From positions 7,697-71,696 of the forward strand of contig CALIHP010000042.1 of assembly GCA_938020565.1 (NCBI GenBank): a DNA stretch of 64,000 nt, given 5' to 3'. Source of the stretch: an uncultured Anaerolineaceae bacterium (GTDB lineage Bacteria > Chloroflexota > Anaerolineae > Anaerolineales > Anaerolineaceae). Under the pieces are notes generated by a model. It ran no database searches. It was not told the DNA's origin and saw nothing but the letters and a program-made list of their open reading frames with translations. Position 1 is the first letter of the stretch; every line of letters begins with the position of its first letter. Shown one piece after another: positions 8,111-17,700 of the stretch. Position numbers and translations under genes: made by a program.

Positions 8111-9361
8111 ATGGATAGTGACGAACCCGGCTTGAAAAAAGTTCCCTTAAATTTTCCGATTCGCAGGAAGATCCCCGTGCGTGCGCCAGCAGCAATGGCC
8201 TCGTTCGCCTGCGCGGCGGAGCGCTGCGAATGGACCTGCTGCCATGGGTGGCGGATCCCCGTCGATCCGGCGCATGCAGCGATCTACAAATCCTGGACAG
8301 AGACAGACGGGACCCAGCCGTTCGCAGGATTCCTCCGCAGTGTCCGCGTTAAACGAGCCGGAAAGCTGACAGCGGAATCGTTCCTGGACCTGCCCGCGGA
8401 GCCTGCCGGGCGCTGCCGTTTCCTGTCCGGAGCGAACCGCTGCCGGCTTCAGGAACGATTCGGCGAAGGCGCGCTGTGCGATAGCTGCGCCCTGTTCCCG
8501 CGGCGGTTGATTCAATTCGACGAACAAACCTGGATGACTGTATCGTTAGCCTGTCCGGAGACCATCCGCAAGCTGATCCTGACGGAAAAGCCTCTGACGC
8601 TGACGACGATCGAATCGTCTGTGGACCTGAACGCGGATTGGCTGGATACGGATCAGGTCGCTGACAAATCACTACGCGAAATTTTATCAAAGCGCGAGGA
8701 GTTTCTCACGGCATGTTTCAGGATCATCTACGATCCAGGCATACCTTTCCATGAAAAGCTCATCCGTCTCTGTTCCCGGATCGCCGCACTGAACGGCGCC
8801 GCGCCGCCCGCGGTCAACGCCCGTCCGACAGAGGCAGACCTTGGGGCGGCAATTTTATTGCTCGAAAAGAGCTTCAATCCGCCGCCGGGCGGATTTGCAG
8901 CCTCTGTAACGAACGCGGTCAGCGGACTTCTCGGCTCCGGGTTCGATCGCCAGGTCCGGCTGGGCGCGGCGTTCGCCCAGGCGGATCGCTCGTATCTCTC
9001 GCCCTTCTTTGAATCGCAGCCGCGCTGGTTCGAGAACTACCTCGCCGCCATGCTGTACGCCGACGCGCTGACCGAAATCGACGCGTTCGTCCGCCCTGAT
9101 TATACGCTTGCCGACGCGGTCCGAACGACGCAGGCGCGCCTCATCCTGAGCGCGAACCTGCTGACACTCCGGCTCGCCGCCTCCGCCCGTGCGAAAGACG
9201 GAATATCGAAGGAAATATTCATGCACTCGATTTACGAAAACGATCGGAACTTTTTCCAGTCGCCCGTAATCGTCGAAAACATACTGAACCGCTGCGCAGC
9301 CATAATTGAAACCGGGCATATCGTCTTCTTAGGCGATTTCCTGAATCAGCCGGGCCGATAG
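8111..9361 (+). CDS. FliB-like lysine N-methylase family protein
   Basis: The start at 8111 has AAAGG ten bases ahead; the open frame reaches further up, into the leader of the divergent gene. The 416-residue protein shows the FliB signature near its N-terminus (FACAAERCEWTCCHGW with C34, C39, C43, C44), then CRLQERFGEG, CDSCALFPR and LACPET, cysteine groups that suggest bound Fe-S or another metal. FliB methylates lysines of flagellin in Salmonella. No flagellin or other motility gene is visible within this 64 kb, and many homologues occur in non-motile bacteria, so the real substrate is unknown. A TATAAT at 8068-8073 may be its promoter. Confidence 0.75.
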   Translation: MDSDEPGLKKVPLNFPIRRKIPVRAPAAMASFACAAERCEWTCCHGWRIPVDPAHAAIYKSWTETDGTQPFAGFLRSVRVKRAGKLTAESFLDLPAEPAGRCRFLSGANRCRLQERFGEGALCDSCALFPRRLIQFDEQTWMTVSLACPETIRKLILTEKPLTLTTIESSVDLNADWLDTDQVADKSLREILSKREEFLTACFRIIYDPGIPFHEKLIRLCSRIAALNGAAPPAVNARPTEADLGAAILLLEKSFNPPPGGFAASVTNAVSGLLGSGFDRQVRLGAAFAQADRSYLSPFFESQPRWFENYLAAMLYADALTEIDAFVRPDYTLADAVRTTQARLILSANLLTLRLAASARAKDGISKEIFMHSIYENDRNFFQSPVIVENILNRCAAIIETGHIVFLGDFLNQPGR

Positions 9362-9410
9362 TTCATGTTCTGTTGTCCGGCAAAAAACCTGTGCTGCGTA
9401 TTTATTCTGT

Positions 9411-10631
9411 TTATGCTGCGTAAAATAAGTCGAGCGCTTCATTGATCGAAGCGACCGCGATCGCCCCCGCCCGATCCAAAAGCGCGTTTTTCTCCCCCGT
9501 CGTCCGAACGCCATACGGATAGAACGCGGCGGAGATCCCGGCGCCGCGCAGCAGCTCAACCGCGGATCTACCCGCGTTAATCCCGCTGGCAGAATCTTCA
9601 ATCACCGCGATCTGAAGCGGACGCTCATCGGATAGAAACGATCGGAGCGACTCCTTCCCGCGCTGCGCGGCGAAGCGAACCGCCGCGTCCAACGCACGAT
9701 ACGCGTCCCCGCCGATCGCCAGCCCTATCGCCGCTAACGCATGGACCGGGCTGGGCTTCAGGTACGAATCCCGAGCCGCGCCGATTGAATCTTCGAACGT
9801 GTTCAGCGACCCGACGCCGATCAGCCGGACCGCTTCGCCGCCCCAGCCCAGCGTTTCGAAAGCGCACTGCGCCTCGGGGATGGCTGAAAAGGGGCGCGGG
9901 AGGCCGATCGGGAAACTGTCGTCCGGCAAGTCCGGACGCGCGGTCATTCCAGCGACGAAAATCGCCGTCCCATTCTCCGCTTTTATCCGGCGCTGGTATT
10001 CCCCGCTGAGAAGCGGGACGTCCAGCGTTCGCAGGTTCGACACGATTCCTTCCGGGCATTCGAAACCGAACGTCTCCCGAAACAGCTCGCTTCCCAAAAG
10101 ATACGTTTCAAGACGCCGAAGCGTCGGCGAGGCCGACAGGTTCAGCGAATCGCCGAGCAATTCCGCAAAGAGCCGCGTCCTGCGAAGCCGCGGGAAAAGC
10201 CCCGCTGGAGCGTCCCCGCGCAAAACGGATAAATAGATCGCCTTCGTCGGAGACTGCGCTCCCGAAAATCCTTCGCCGATCAGCGCCAGCGAACGATCGA
10301 AATAAGCGCAAAAATCCTCTTCCGTCAAATTTTTCGGCGCTTCGATTCGGCGGACCTTTGAAAGCTTCGACGGCAGCGCAAGCGTGGGATCGATTGACAG
10401 CAGGAAATCAAAAACCATCGCCAGCGTCAGCGGAACCATATCCCATTCCGCCGGGATCTCGCAGGCTTCAAACTGCTCGGCAAAGCGATCGTCCTGCAGC
10501 CCGAACCGTTCAAGGCCAAATTCCCGCAAAAACGAGTTGACCGTGTCGCGATAGGAGCGCCGGTACCCCCCCGGCCGAACCAGAACGCCGTCGATATCGA
10601 GAAGTAAAACTTTTCGCGCCGGGAGCGTCAT
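9411..10631 (-). CDS. HAD-superfamily hydrolase
   Basis: A 406-residue HAD hydrolase counted from the ATG at 10631, which has GGAGG seven bases upstream; an in-frame ATG at 10664 is the alternative. Motif I is LLLDIDGVLVRP near the N-terminus, the conserved lysine lies in LKPSPVHAL, and motif IV is VIEDSASGINAGRSA. The region between, about 250 residues, is unusually large for a HAD cap and may recognise a specific phosphorylated substrate. It directly follows the polyprenyl synthase gene on the same strand, so it may belong to the isoprenoid unit, but the substrate cannot be told from sequence. Confidence 0.78.
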   Translation of the reverse strand: MTLPARKVLLLDIDGVLVRPGGYRRSYRDTVNSFLREFGLERFGLQDDRFAEQFEACEIPAEWDMVPLTLAMVFDFLLSIDPTLALPSKLSKVRRIEAPKNLTEEDFCAYFDRSLALIGEGFSGAQSPTKAIYLSVLRGDAPAGLFPRLRRTRLFAELLGDSLNLSASPTLRRLETYLLGSELFRETFGFECPEGIVSNLRTLDVPLLSGEYQRRIKAENGTAIFVAGMTARPDLPDDSFPIGLPRPFSAIPEAQCAFETLGWGGEAVRLIGVGSLNTFEDSIGAARDSYLKPSPVHALAAIGLAIGGDAYRALDAAVRFAAQRGKESLRSFLSDERPLQIAVIEDSASGINAGRSAVELLRGAGISAAFYPYGVRTTGEKNALLDRAGAIAVASINEALDLFYAA

Positions 10632-10680
10632 CCGCCAGCCTCCGTTCGGCTCTGCCTCATCCAATCACCGCCGCGGCTCA

Positions 10681-11694
10681 TCAGCGTACCCGCGTAATCA
10701 TCCGTTCAACCAACGAAAACAGCGCGCTGCGATCCGCCGCCGCCGGCGTGCCGTCCTGAACCGAAGCGAGCGCTTCCCGTAAAACCGCCAGCGCCGTTTC
10801 CGACTCATCCCGGACGAACTTCGCCGTCGCTTCACGCGCCCCTAATTCAGCCAGCCTGCCGGCGATCTCGGCGACGCGCTCCGCCGATCCGTCGTAGGCG
10901 TTCCAGAAGGCGGCGAATCCCGGATCAGCTTCGATTCCATATAAAACCGGATAAGTCATCTTCTTCGTCATAATATCGGACGTGACCGGCTTGCCGAGCT
11001 GATCCGCCGCGCCCCAGATGCCCAGATAATCGTCCTGAAGCTGGAAAGCGATCCCGATTTTCTTTCCCGCTTCGCGAACTCGCCGCATCGTCCGCTCGTC
11101 GCAGTCCGCGGCCGCCGCGCCGGATTGCATCGCCCCGCGGAGCAGCGCAACCGTTTTCCCGCTGATCATCCCCAGGTAATCTTCGGTTGTCGTCTGTGTT
11201 CTGCCTTCGAACGAAATATCGAGATGCTGACCGAAGATCACCTTCTTGATCATTTCATCAAATAAATCGACATAAATCGGGAGCTGCGCCGTCCGCGCCG
11301 CCGAATGCACCGCGCGATAGCACAGGGAAATCATGTAATCGCCCGCGTTCAGCGCCAGCGCCGGACCATATTCTTTCCAAAGCGTCGGCCGGCCATGTCG
11401 GAGATCGGACTGATCCTCGATATCGTCATGAACCAGCGTAAAGTTATGCAAAATTTCCAGCGCAGCGGCGACCGGCAAAACGCGGTCAACGTTCCCGCCC
11501 AACGCGCCGCAGCTCAAACAGGCCAGCAGCGGACGAATCCGTTTCCCGCCGTGAGGGAGCGGCGCCCCGTCGGCGTCGAGCCCCATCGCGCTGAAAACCA
11601 TCTCGCCCAGCTTCTCGTCGGCGCGCAGCCCCCAATCCGCGTTCAACACGGAGAAAATCGCCTCGTTAATCCTCGAAATATACGCCTCGTTCAT
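10681..11694 (-). CDS. Polyprenyl diphosphate synthase
   Basis: A 337-residue trans-prenyltransferase that condenses isopentenyl diphosphate onto an allylic diphosphate. The first aspartate-rich motif is LVHDDIEDQSDLRHGRPT, and the second is QLQDDYLGIWG. The sequence around KRIRPLLACLSCGALGG is the usual IPP-binding start. The chain length (farnesyl, geranylgeranyl or longer) cannot be fixed reliably by eye. The gene overlaps the end of fni by 29 bases, which places isomerase and synthase in one translation-coupled unit for membrane isoprenoids or quinone side chains. Confidence 0.9.
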   Translation of the reverse strand: MNEAYISRINEAIFSVLNADWGLRADEKLGEMVFSAMGLDADGAPLPHGGKRIRPLLACLSCGALGGNVDRVLPVAAALEILHNFTLVHDDIEDQSDLRHGRPTLWKEYGPALALNAGDYMISLCYRAVHSAARTAQLPIYVDLFDEMIKKVIFGQHLDISFEGRTQTTTEDYLGMISGKTVALLRGAMQSGAAAADCDERTMRRVREAGKKIGIAFQLQDDYLGIWGAADQLGKPVTSDIMTKKMTYPVLYGIEADPGFAAFWNAYDGSAERVAEIAGRLAELGAREATAKFVRDESETALAVLREALASVQDGTPAAADRSALFSLVERMITRVR

Positions 11695-12730
11695 AGTCCG
11701 CTCTCCCTTCGTTCGAATCGTCGGCCGGCTCGATCCCGGAGGATACGAACCGCGCCGTCTTATACTGCGTTACCAGCCGTTCGATCAGCCGGCAGACCGC
11801 CTCCGGCCCTTCCAGCGCCGGCCGCAGGAACGGCATCGCAATCCCGAAGATGCGCGCGCCTAACAATTCGGCCTTGCGCATGTCAACGCCCGTCCGGATT
11901 CCGCCCGAAGCGATCAGCGGCATTTTCGGGAACGCCGCATGGATCCGGCGGACCGCCTCCGCGGTCGGAAGCCCATAATCCCGAAACGGCGCGTAAACGC
12001 TGTCTTCGAGACGTTCGCCGCGGGCCGCGATTTCAACCTTCGCCCATGACGTTCCGCCGGCCCCGGCGACGTCGATCCAATCGAACCCCGCGTCAATCAG
12101 CCGCCCAGCCGTCCTGACGTCGAAGCCAAACCCGACCTCTTTCGCGATCAGCGGCACCGAGACCCCTTTTCGCAGCTCGCCAACCTTCGCCATCAGTCCG
12201 GAAAAATTCGTATCGCCGCCCGGCTGGATCAGCTCCTGAAGCGGATTAAAATGCAAAATCAATCCATCCGCACGAATCAGCTCAGCCGCCGTCCGGATCG
12301 CATCGATCGACAGCCCATAATTCAACTGAACCGCGCCGAAATTCGCTAAAATCGGAGCCGTCGGCGCGCTCAGCCGAATATCGGCTAACCCGCGCCAGTC
12401 GTTCGTCTCGGTATACACGCGCAGCGACCCCAGCGCCAACGGAATTTGTCTCCGCTCCGCCGCAAGGCACAGGTTTCGATTAATCTCCGCGCCCCGCTCC
12501 GTTCCGCCCGTCATCGACGAAATCAGCAGCGGCGCTTCGATCGTTTTTCCAAGAAACTCGGTCCGCAGCGGAAAGGTCAGGTAGTCCGCCTCCCGCGCCG
12601 CCGCGGGAACCAGGCGGTACCGTTCGAAGCCAGTCGTCGTTTCGGAACGAACGTCCTCTTCAAGACAGATCCGCAGATGCTCATCCTTTCGCATCTGAAT
12701 CTTCGCTTCCTGCTGTTTCTTCTCGGTCAT
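11666..12730 (-). CDS. fni: Type 2 isopentenyl-diphosphate delta-isomerase
   Basis: An FMN- and NADPH-dependent isomerase that interconverts IPP and DMAPP, 354 residues from the ATG at 12730; the ATG at 12694 (MRKDEHLRICLEED) is also possible and matches the usual start of the family. Landmarks are PLLISSMTGGTERGAEINR, LALGSLRVY, LILHFNPLQELIQPGGDTNF, PLIAKEVGFGF, DVAGAGGTSWAKVE and the C-terminal IASGGIRTGVDMRKAELLGA of the TIM barrel. The type 2 enzyme is unrelated to the E. coli Idi. It is first in the fni-polyprenyl synthase-HAD unit. Confidence 0.92.
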   Translation of the reverse strand: MTEKKQQEAKIQMRKDEHLRICLEEDVRSETTTGFERYRLVPAAAREADYLTFPLRTEFLGKTIEAPLLISSMTGGTERGAEINRNLCLAAERRQIPLALGSLRVYTETNDWRGLADIRLSAPTAPILANFGAVQLNYGLSIDAIRTAAELIRADGLILHFNPLQELIQPGGDTNFSGLMAKVGELRKGVSVPLIAKEVGFGFDVRTAGRLIDAGFDWIDVAGAGGTSWAKVEIAARGERLEDSVYAPFRDYGLPTAEAVRRIHAAFPKMPLIASGGIRTGVDMRKAELLGARIFGIAMPFLRPALEGPEAVCRLIERLVTQYKTARFVSSGIEPADDSNEGRADYERGVYFED

Positions 12731-12806
12731 ACAGGAGAAATTTTACTATACTTTCCATGCTCCTCATTCGTCATTTTTTCCGTCGACTAATGATAAAATA
12801 GCTCAG

Positions 12807-13475
12807 ATGGAAAATCCGCGCCTGATCGCCCAATTCCGAACCACGCTGCATAACCTCGCCAACAGCAACTATTTTCGCATCACGTTAACGGTCGTCATGG
12901 CGATTCTGCTGATGACCCCGTTTCTGGTTTATGACTACGATACGATCCGCTCGTTCATCGCCCAGAACCGCGTTTCCGGCGTTTTCGTCGCCATGTTCCT
13001 TTACGTAGTCATCGGGCTGTTCCTGATCCCAACCGATGGGCTGACGGTTTTCATTCTGGCGACGATGGGCGTCATCCCGGCGTTTATTCTCGACGTACTC
13101 GGAAATTCCGCCGTCTCGTATATCGAATATTTTATCGGGACCGGACTCCAGGATATTACCCAGTTCGAAAAAAAGAACAAAAAGCTCCCCGGATTCCTTG
13201 AAAATTACCCGATCGCACGCCCGGGATACCAGATCCTCGGTCGAATGCTTCCCGCGATCGGATCGAAAGTGATTAATATCCTCTGCGGCTTTCGCCGGAC
13301 TTCGCTCCGCGTTTTTACCTGGACGACGTTATTTTCGACCTCCTGGGGCGCGTTTCTCGTAACGGTCGGCTACTTCTGGGCGGCCAAACTGATTATCTAT
13401 CTCGATCCGTTCGGAATCGCGACGCATTACACCTTTTTACAGACCTTCGTTTCTCAATACCGTTACGCCCAATAA
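12807..13475 (+). CDS. VTT/DedA-like membrane protein
   Basis: A 222-residue membrane protein with about five to six hydrophobic segments. The central part resembles the VTT (SNARE-associated, DedA/TVP38) domain: a glycine-rich reentrant-like stretch, then PGYQILGRMLPAIGSKVINILCG, matching the conserved RFxPxxG-type loop, and a final WGAFLVTVGYFW helix. Members of the superfamily scramble or transport lipids such as undecaprenyl phosphate or phosphatidylethanolamine. The N-terminal 30 residues are cytoplasmic and polar. No strong ribosome-binding site is visible before the ATG. Confidence 0.7.
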   Translation: MENPRLIAQFRTTLHNLANSNYFRITLTVVMAILLMTPFLVYDYDTIRSFIAQNRVSGVFVAMFLYVVIGLFLIPTDGLTVFILATMGVIPAFILDVLGNSAVSYIEYFIGTGLQDITQFEKKNKKLPGFLENYPIARPGYQILGRMLPAIGSKVINILCGFRRTSLRVFTWTTLFSTSWGAFLVTVGYFWAAKLIIYLDPFGIATHYTFLQTFVSQYRYAQ

Positions 13476-13525
13476 ACGCCGGCGATTCGGACGGAACCCC
13501 GAACGTCCGGGTGGTTTGTCCCTGG

Positions 13526-13531
13526 TATAAT
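13526..13531 (+). promoter_or_regulatory. Probable extended -10 promoter element
   Basis: TGGTATAAT, an extended -10 (TGnTATAAT), stands 55 bases before the ATG of the LOR/SDH gene. No good -35 hexamer was seen at the usual distance. Confidence 0.45.
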
Positions 13532-13580
13532 CTATTTAATACGAATCGATAACCGAACGGAAATAAAGGAGTTTTCTAAA

Positions 13581-14690
13581 ATGATCTTCATGCTCCCTGA
13601 ATACCGGGCCCCGGATTTTTCAGCGAAGAAATTCGTCGAAGCCCCCGACGTCAAGAGCCAACCCGTCGTCGCAGACGGCGTCGCCCCCGATTTTTATCAT
13701 GCAACGTCGATCTTCCCCGAATACTATAAAATTGACGGCGCCTGGGTCCTCGCCGAAGAAACACGGATGGACTGCGTCGTCGTGATCCGTCCGGACGGGA
13801 CGCTCGACGTCGTCGAATTCCGGAACCTGAAACGCGGCGATGAGGTCATCCTTGGCCGGACGGAGAACTGCGAAGAGGGGATCTTCCTCCACGCGACCGG
13901 GTTCGACGAAAGCGGTTCCGAGGCGAAAGACGTCTTCGCATTCCGAAGCGGCCGTTCGCGTGAAACCGCTTTCTCGAAAGATTATGACTCACTGTACCGA
14001 ATGCTGCTGCATGAACGCGATCATGGGAATATCCTGTGGGTCATGGGACCGGCCTGCGCCTTCGACGCCGACTCACGGCAGGCGATGACGGACCTGATCC
14101 GCGGCGGCTTCGTCGACGGACTGCTCGCCGGCAATGCCCTCGCGACCCATGATCTCGAAGCAGCGTTTAAAGGCACAGCCCTGGGACAGGATATCTATAC
14201 GCAAATTTCCCAGCCAAACGGCCACTATCATCACCTCGACACGCTGAACGCCGTCCGCCGCGCCGGATCGATTCCGGCGTTCATCCATGAGCATAATATC
14301 GACAACGGCATTATTTACACCCTGCTCCAAAACAGGATCCCATTCGTCCTGACCGGATCGATCCGTGACGATGGCCCGCTCCCGGAAGTCTGCCGCGACA
14401 ACTATGACGGGCAAAACGCTATGCGGACGCTGGTCCGGAAGGCGACGACGGTCATCTGCCTCGCGACGCAGCTTCACACCATCGCGACCGGCAATATGAC
14501 GCCCTGTTTCCGAAAGATCGACGGAAAGATCCGCCCGCTCTTTATCTATTCGGTCGACATCTCCGAATTCGCGCTGAATAAGCTGTCGGATCGCGGTTCG
14601 CTGACCGTGACGTCGATTATCACCAACGTTCAGGATTTCGTCGTCATGGTCCGCAATGGGATCAGCCGCATCGAAGCGGAAAAGAAATAA
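13581..14690 (+). CDS. LOR/SDH (TIGR00300) family protein, ornithine cyclodeaminase-like
   Basis: The 369-residue protein matches the TIGR00300 family, to which the archaeal-type ornithine cyclodeaminase and the C-terminal half of cyanobacterial AgrE belong. Recognisable blocks are PDFYHATSIFPEYYKIDG, GPACAFDADSR, DGLLAGNALATHDLEA, the His-rich QPNGHYHHLDTLNAV, ALVTGSIRDDGPLPE-like VLTGSIRDDGPLPEV, and LATQLHTIATGNMTP. Those enzymes convert ornithine to proline with bound NAD. This protein begins directly at the middle domain and seems to lack the N-terminal LOR/ACT-like domain of about 90 residues. An AAAGGAG site precedes the ATG. proC, another proline gene, lies 16 kb away. Function by homology only. 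Confidence 0.68.
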   Translation: MIFMLPEYRAPDFSAKKFVEAPDVKSQPVVADGVAPDFYHATSIFPEYYKIDGAWVLAEETRMDCVVVIRPDGTLDVVEFRNLKRGDEVILGRTENCEEGIFLHATGFDESGSEAKDVFAFRSGRSRETAFSKDYDSLYRMLLHERDHGNILWVMGPACAFDADSRQAMTDLIRGGFVDGLLAGNALATHDLEAAFKGTALGQDIYTQISQPNGHYHHLDTLNAVRRAGSIPAFIHEHNIDNGIIYTLLQNRIPFVLTGSIRDDGPLPEVCRDNYDGQNAMRTLVRKATTVICLATQLHTIATGNMTPCFRKIDGKIRPLFIYSVDISEFALNKLSDRGSLTVTSIITNVQDFVVMVRNGISRIEAEKK

Positions 14691-14707
14691 AGCTCGGGTA
14701 AAAAGCG

Positions 14708-14750
14708 GGAGAGGGGAAGCGCTTTGAACGATCGATCGCTTCCCCTCTCC
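14708..14750. terminator. Bidirectional terminator between convergent genes
   Basis: A perfect 14-base stem (GGAGAGGGGAAGCG at 14708-14721 with its complement at 14737-14750) encloses a 15-base loop. On the minus strand it is followed by a short T-run, so it fits best as the terminator of the glyA-gcvT fusion gene, and it also lies directly after the LOR/SDH gene. Confidence 0.8.
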
Positions 14751-14793
14751 TGAAAAGTTCCAAAACGGACAGGCCGCGGCGGGCAGGCTTGCG

Positions 14794-17700
14794 CTACGAC
14801 AGTTTCGGATAACGCCGAAGAACGACCGCCGTCGAAGGCATCGGCAGCTTATCGCCTAATCGCAGCTCATCCAGCTTTTTCATCGTTGTCCGCGCCGCGT
14901 TCTGATAAATAACGAATTCGGTTCCCTCGACCGCGAACGCAATGTCGACCATCGCCAGGCCGACAACGCCGCCCTCCGAATCGATCGAACAGCTGGTCAC
15001 GACGCCGACGACTTTCCCTTTATCGTCGAAGAGCGGATCGCCCGGCTGCGCAAGCCGCTGCGATTTACCTTTGATCGTGAAACGAACGAGCCGCCGTTTC
15101 TTGTCCTCGACTTCGGCTAAGAATGCGCTGCGCCCGATGAACCACGGTTTATAAATCTTAACGAAATGGCTGAACCCGACCTCCGAGAGCCTGTAATTAT
15201 ACGGTCCGGCAAGCTCATGCCCATACAGCGGCAGTCCCGACTCGATTCGCAGCGAATCGCGCGCCGCCAGCCCGCAGGGCAGGATCCCGAACGCGGATCC
15301 GATATTGAGTAAATCGGTCCAAAGCTCGGGAGCTTTATCCGGATGGACAAAAATTTCGTACGAAAATTTTTCCCCCGTGTAACCAGTTCGGGAAATAATA
15401 ACGTCGTACCCGCCGAGATTAACCCGGATCACCTTCCCTTTCGCGAGCCGCTGAAGCTTGGCCCGATCCGACGCCTCCATATCGTACTGTTCAAGGATCT
15501 GGATCGAAGCGCGCCCCTGGAGCGCGATATCCACGCGCATACGCTCGCCGGCCTTCGGATCGCGTAAATCCTCCAGGACGACGCCGCGCCCGAACGCGCG
15601 TGCGCCTGGCGCGGCCCGGTCGACCAGGACCGTTCCATCCTTAACCGCGTTCAGCCACGCCCAGTCCTTTGCGTCGTTCGCAGCGTTTACAACGATCATA
15701 TACTCTTCGCGGGAGACATGATAAATAATCAGGTCGTCGATCACGTCCCCATCCGGCGTCAGCAGGTGCGTATATACCGTATCGCCAACCGCGAGCGCCG
15801 CGATATCGTTCGGAACGACGCAGTTCAGGAAAGACAGCGCCGACGGTCCGGACGCCATATACACGCCCATATGCGTGACGTCAAAGAGACCGACCGCCGT
15901 ACGAACGGCATGATGCTCCTCCTTGACCGAACTGTACCAAAGCGGCATTTCATACCCGGCGAACGGCGCCATTTTCGCTTTCGCCGCCACGTGCAGCTCA
16001 TGCAGCGCTGTGAATTTAATCGGCGCGTCGGATCGCTCATACCGGGCGAAATCGAATTCAGGGAGCGGATCTCCGCCCGCGGGCTTCAGTCCGATCGCAA
16101 ACGGTTTCGCGAACTCATCCGGTTTAACCTTCCGGAACGCAGCGGGACCGGCTTCGGTAATTATCGTCCGCTCCGGAAGCCGCGTCCGCGGATCGGCGTC
16201 AAACGATACGAAGCCGTCGGAAAGATCGCGGAGCCAGGCGGCGGCAAGCCCCGCTTTTTCGGCCGGAACCGCGAGAAGATAACCGTCCTCCGCCAGCCCT
16301 AATTCGCCGCTGATCGGTTCGCCGTCGACAACAAAGCTGACGTCGGCCGACTCTCCCGTTTCCAGCGAAGCGATATCTGTCAAAAAAGCAAAATCGACGA
16401 ATTGCCGATAGAATGGGCCGCTGATTTTCAGGTACGCTTTTCCATCGACCACGCGAAAACGATCGTCAAGATAAAAGAAATGCGGATACCCGAAATCAGG
16501 GCGATCGCTGAACGTCTGGCGCTTCCCCGCCAGCGCGCGGATGCGCAGCTTGCAGTCCTGGAACGCTTTGAAATCGACCTTCGCACGCAGCAGCATACCT
16601 TTCGCGCCATACGTCGAATATGGCCGGATCGCGTACATCAGGTCAGCGATGATATTTCCCAGCTCGACCATGTCAGCTTCCTTCAGCCCGATCTGCGTCA
16701 CGCAGGGAAGCCCGATCCGCAGCCCGCTGGCACGCAGCGCGGATTTATCGCCGGGGATCGTATTGCGGTTGACGACGATGCCGGCGTTGTCGAAGATACG
16801 GGCCGCCATGTCTCCGGTCAGCGTCGAACCATCCGCGCCCTGGATCTGCTTGCAGTCGATCAGGAACATATGCGAATCGGATCCTCCGTAGCAGACGTGG
16901 ATCCCGCGCTCGCGGACCTGCGCGATTAGCGCCTGACAATTGGCGAGAATCTGTTTCTGATATTCCCGATATTCCGGCGTCGAGGCGATTTTAAAGGCCG
17001 TCGCCAGCGCGGCGATCGCGTGCATATGCGGTCCGCCCTGCTCGCCCGGGAAAACGGCCTTATCGATCGCTTTCGCATATGCCGGATTCGTCGTCAGAAC
17101 GACCGCCGCCCGCGGACCCGTCAGCGTCTTATGCGTCGTGAACGTGATAACGTCGGCGATCCCGACCGGCGACGGAACGACCCCGGCCGCGATCAGCCCG
17201 GCGATATGCGCGACGTCAGCGAGCAGGATCGCGCCGACCGAATCGGCTATCTTCCGGTACGCCTTCCAGTCCGGAATATACGGGAACGAAGTGTAGCCGG
17301 AGATGATGAGTTTCGGCTGATGCTCGAGCGCAAGGCGCTGGACCTCTTCGTAGTCGATTTTTTCGGTCGTCAGGTCAACGGTATATTGGACGATATTGTA
17401 GAGCTGGCCTGTGCGGTTGACGGGAGATCCATGGGTCAGATGACCACCATGAAGGAGGTCCATCGCGAGTATGGTATCGCCTGGATTGATCAGGTGATAG
17501 ACTGCGTTATTCGCGGGCGCGCCGGAAAGCGGCTGAACGTTGACCTGAATCTGGTCCGCGGAGACGCGCGAATTCGCGAAAAGCTCCGCGCAGCGACGCC
17601 GAGCCAACTCTTCGATCGTATCGGCGTATTCGACGCCCTTATAATAACGCGGGTCTGAATTCCGCCGGTATTCGGTAAGACGTTCCGAATAATTTAGAAT

